In this document: piece by piece, positions 6,167-6,455 of the stretch
How the letters are laid out: the number at the start of each line of letters is the position of its first letter
How positions within the stretch are numbered: the stretch's first letter is position 1
Origin: Thermoplasmata archaeon
Lineage (GTDB): Archaea > Thermoplasmatota > Thermoplasmata > RBG-16-68-12
Length of the DNA: 6,455 bases
NCBI GenBank assembly: GCA_021788795.1
Contig: JAJYKG010000127.1
Location: forward strand, 1 to 6,455
Reading direction: 5' to 3'
The notes under the pieces: model-generated
What the model saw: only the letters and a program-made list of their open reading frames with translations
The model's database searches: none
Told to the model about the DNA's origin: nothing
Program-made: the position numbers and the translations under genes

Positions 6167-6208
6167 ACAAAAGCCTTACAACGAACGCGCAGGTTGGCGC
6201 GCCGAGGT
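6167..6208 (+). promoter_or_regulatory. Candidate promoter and ribosome site for the 42-aa membrane protein
   Basis: ACAAAAGCCTTACAA at 6167-6181 is an AT-rich patch about 35-45 nt before the ATG at 6214, suitable for an archaeal TATA-type element. GAGGT at 6204-6208, 5 nt before the ATG, is a good Shine-Dalgarno match. Together they support a separately transcribed short gene. Confidence 0.45.
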
Positions 6209-6213
6209 CGCTC

Positions 6214-6342
6214 ATGTCCTACGACATCGGGAACCTGGGCCTGAAAGGCGGCGAGAAGAAGCGGACCTGGCTCTACGTCGGCGTGGCCGTGGTCGTGATC
6301 GTCGTCGTGGTCGTCGCGCTGTTCCTCGCCAAAGTGAGCTAG
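6214..6342 (+). CDS. Small single-span membrane protein, 42 aa
   Basis: A short gene translated directly from the plus strand, ATG at 6214 to TAG at 6340-6342. Residues 1-17 are polar and end in a basic cluster (KGGEKKR, 11-17). Residues 19-39 form one very hydrophobic segment made almost entirely of Val, Ile, Leu and Ala, including five valines in a row at 30-34. A three-residue tail (KVS) follows. The positive-inside rule places the N-terminus in the cytoplasm. A Shine-Dalgarno GAGGT lies 5 nt upstream and an AT-rich patch further up, which favours a real gene over a chance frame. I cannot name a family. Small tail-type membrane proteins of this kind often accompany larger complexes; the SecE/Sec61-gamma and Sec61-beta subunits are similar in size and layout, but no diagnostic motif of those is visible. 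Confidence 0.6.
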   Translation: MSYDIGNLGLKGGEKKRTWLYVGVAVVVIVVVVVALFLAKVS

Positions 6343-6400
6343 GCGCGCGGCGCCGCCCCTCCGCCGATAGGCCCCGCCTCCCGGTGCACCTTCCCGCCGG

Positions 6401-6422
6401 GGTTTCCTCAAGCGAGGGAATC
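6401..6422 (+). other. Strong intergenic hairpin downstream of the 42-aa gene
   Basis: GGTTTCCTC (6401-6409) pairs with GAGGGAATC (6414-6422) across the loop AAGC, giving nine stacked pairs of which two are G-U. No T-run follows, so it is not a bacterial-type intrinsic terminator. It could shape the 3' end of the upstream message, be part of an RNA continuing past the window, or be chance. The surrounding 6343-6455 stretch holds no gene I can support. Confidence 0.35.
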
Positions 6423-6455
6423 ACCGCTGATACGCACGCCGACATGATGAAAGGC

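Noticed and set aside
4590..6215. Long open minus-strand frame (541 codons) opposite the aldo/keto reductase and the 183-aa gene
   Set aside because: It has no recognisable motif and a composition typical of antisense shadows; the plus-strand reductase is unmistakable.
4721..6244. Long open plus-strand frame (507 codons) in another frame across the reductase and the following gene
   Set aside because: The Arg/Gly/Pro-rich sequence is incompatible with the well-supported reductase frame.
6212..6445. Minus-strand frame of 77 codons at the right end
   Set aside because: It runs opposite the better supported 42-aa gene and is Arg/Ser-rich with no domain signal.
6426..6451. Possible C/D box guide RNA (CTGA followed by ATGATGA)
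   Set aside because: The box spacing and order do not make a convincing C-D'-C'-D set within the window, and such short motifs occur by chance.
6444..6455. Possible start of a further gene (ATG ATG AAA GGC)
   Set aside because: Only four codons are visible, with no ribosome site and no clear promoter, so it cannot be supported.

Overview
The window looks like chromosomal DNA from a GC-rich, uncultured archaeon, most likely a terrestrial member of the Thermoplasmatota. Four things point that way. There is a COG3199-type ATP-NAD kinase. The threonine dehydrogenase carries an NAD-binding glutamate, as archaeal enzymes do. A winged-helix regulator is paired with a small membrane protein, a layout I associate with this phylum. 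Intergenic gaps are very short, with AT-rich patches in place of bacterial -35/-10 promoters. The assignment rests on reading alone, so the phylum is probable (about 0.6), not proven. All genes share strong GC bias at the third codon position. I see no mobile element, CRISPR array, tRNA or rRNA.

Left two thirds (1-3865), minus strand, transcribed right to left: a compact four-gene operon. The order is a MenA-like UbiA-family prenyltransferase, then an ATP-NAD kinase family protein (4-nt GTGA overlap), then L-threonine 3-dehydrogenase (45-nt gap), then glycine C-acetyltransferase (4-nt gap; cut by the window edge). The last two form the classic pathway from L-threonine to 2-amino-3-ketobutyrate to glycine plus acetyl-CoA, which produces NADH. 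The first two plausibly supply a membrane quinone and set the NAD/NADP balance, so the operon reads as a redox and amino-acid catabolism unit. That link is inference.

Centre (3866-3918): a 53-nt AT-rich divergent promoter region containing a short perfect inverted repeat, ACTAT-N4-ATAGT. On its right, plus strand, lie a 129-aa winged-helix DNA-binding protein and a 93-aa protein with three predicted membrane segments, 13 nt apart.

Right third (4604-6455), plus strand: an aldo/keto reductase family protein in which the usual catalytic tyrosine is aspartate, a 183-aa protein I do not recognise 6 nt downstream, and a 42-aa single-membrane-segment protein (6214-6342). The final 113 nt hold a strong hairpin but no gene I can support.

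The items most worth a second look are the Tyr-to-Asp change in the aldo/keto reductase with its tightly linked unknown partner, the regulator/membrane-protein pair facing the redox operon across a possible operator, and two competing hairpins in front of the threonine dehydrogenase start. I found no clear sign of a wholly new multi-gene system.
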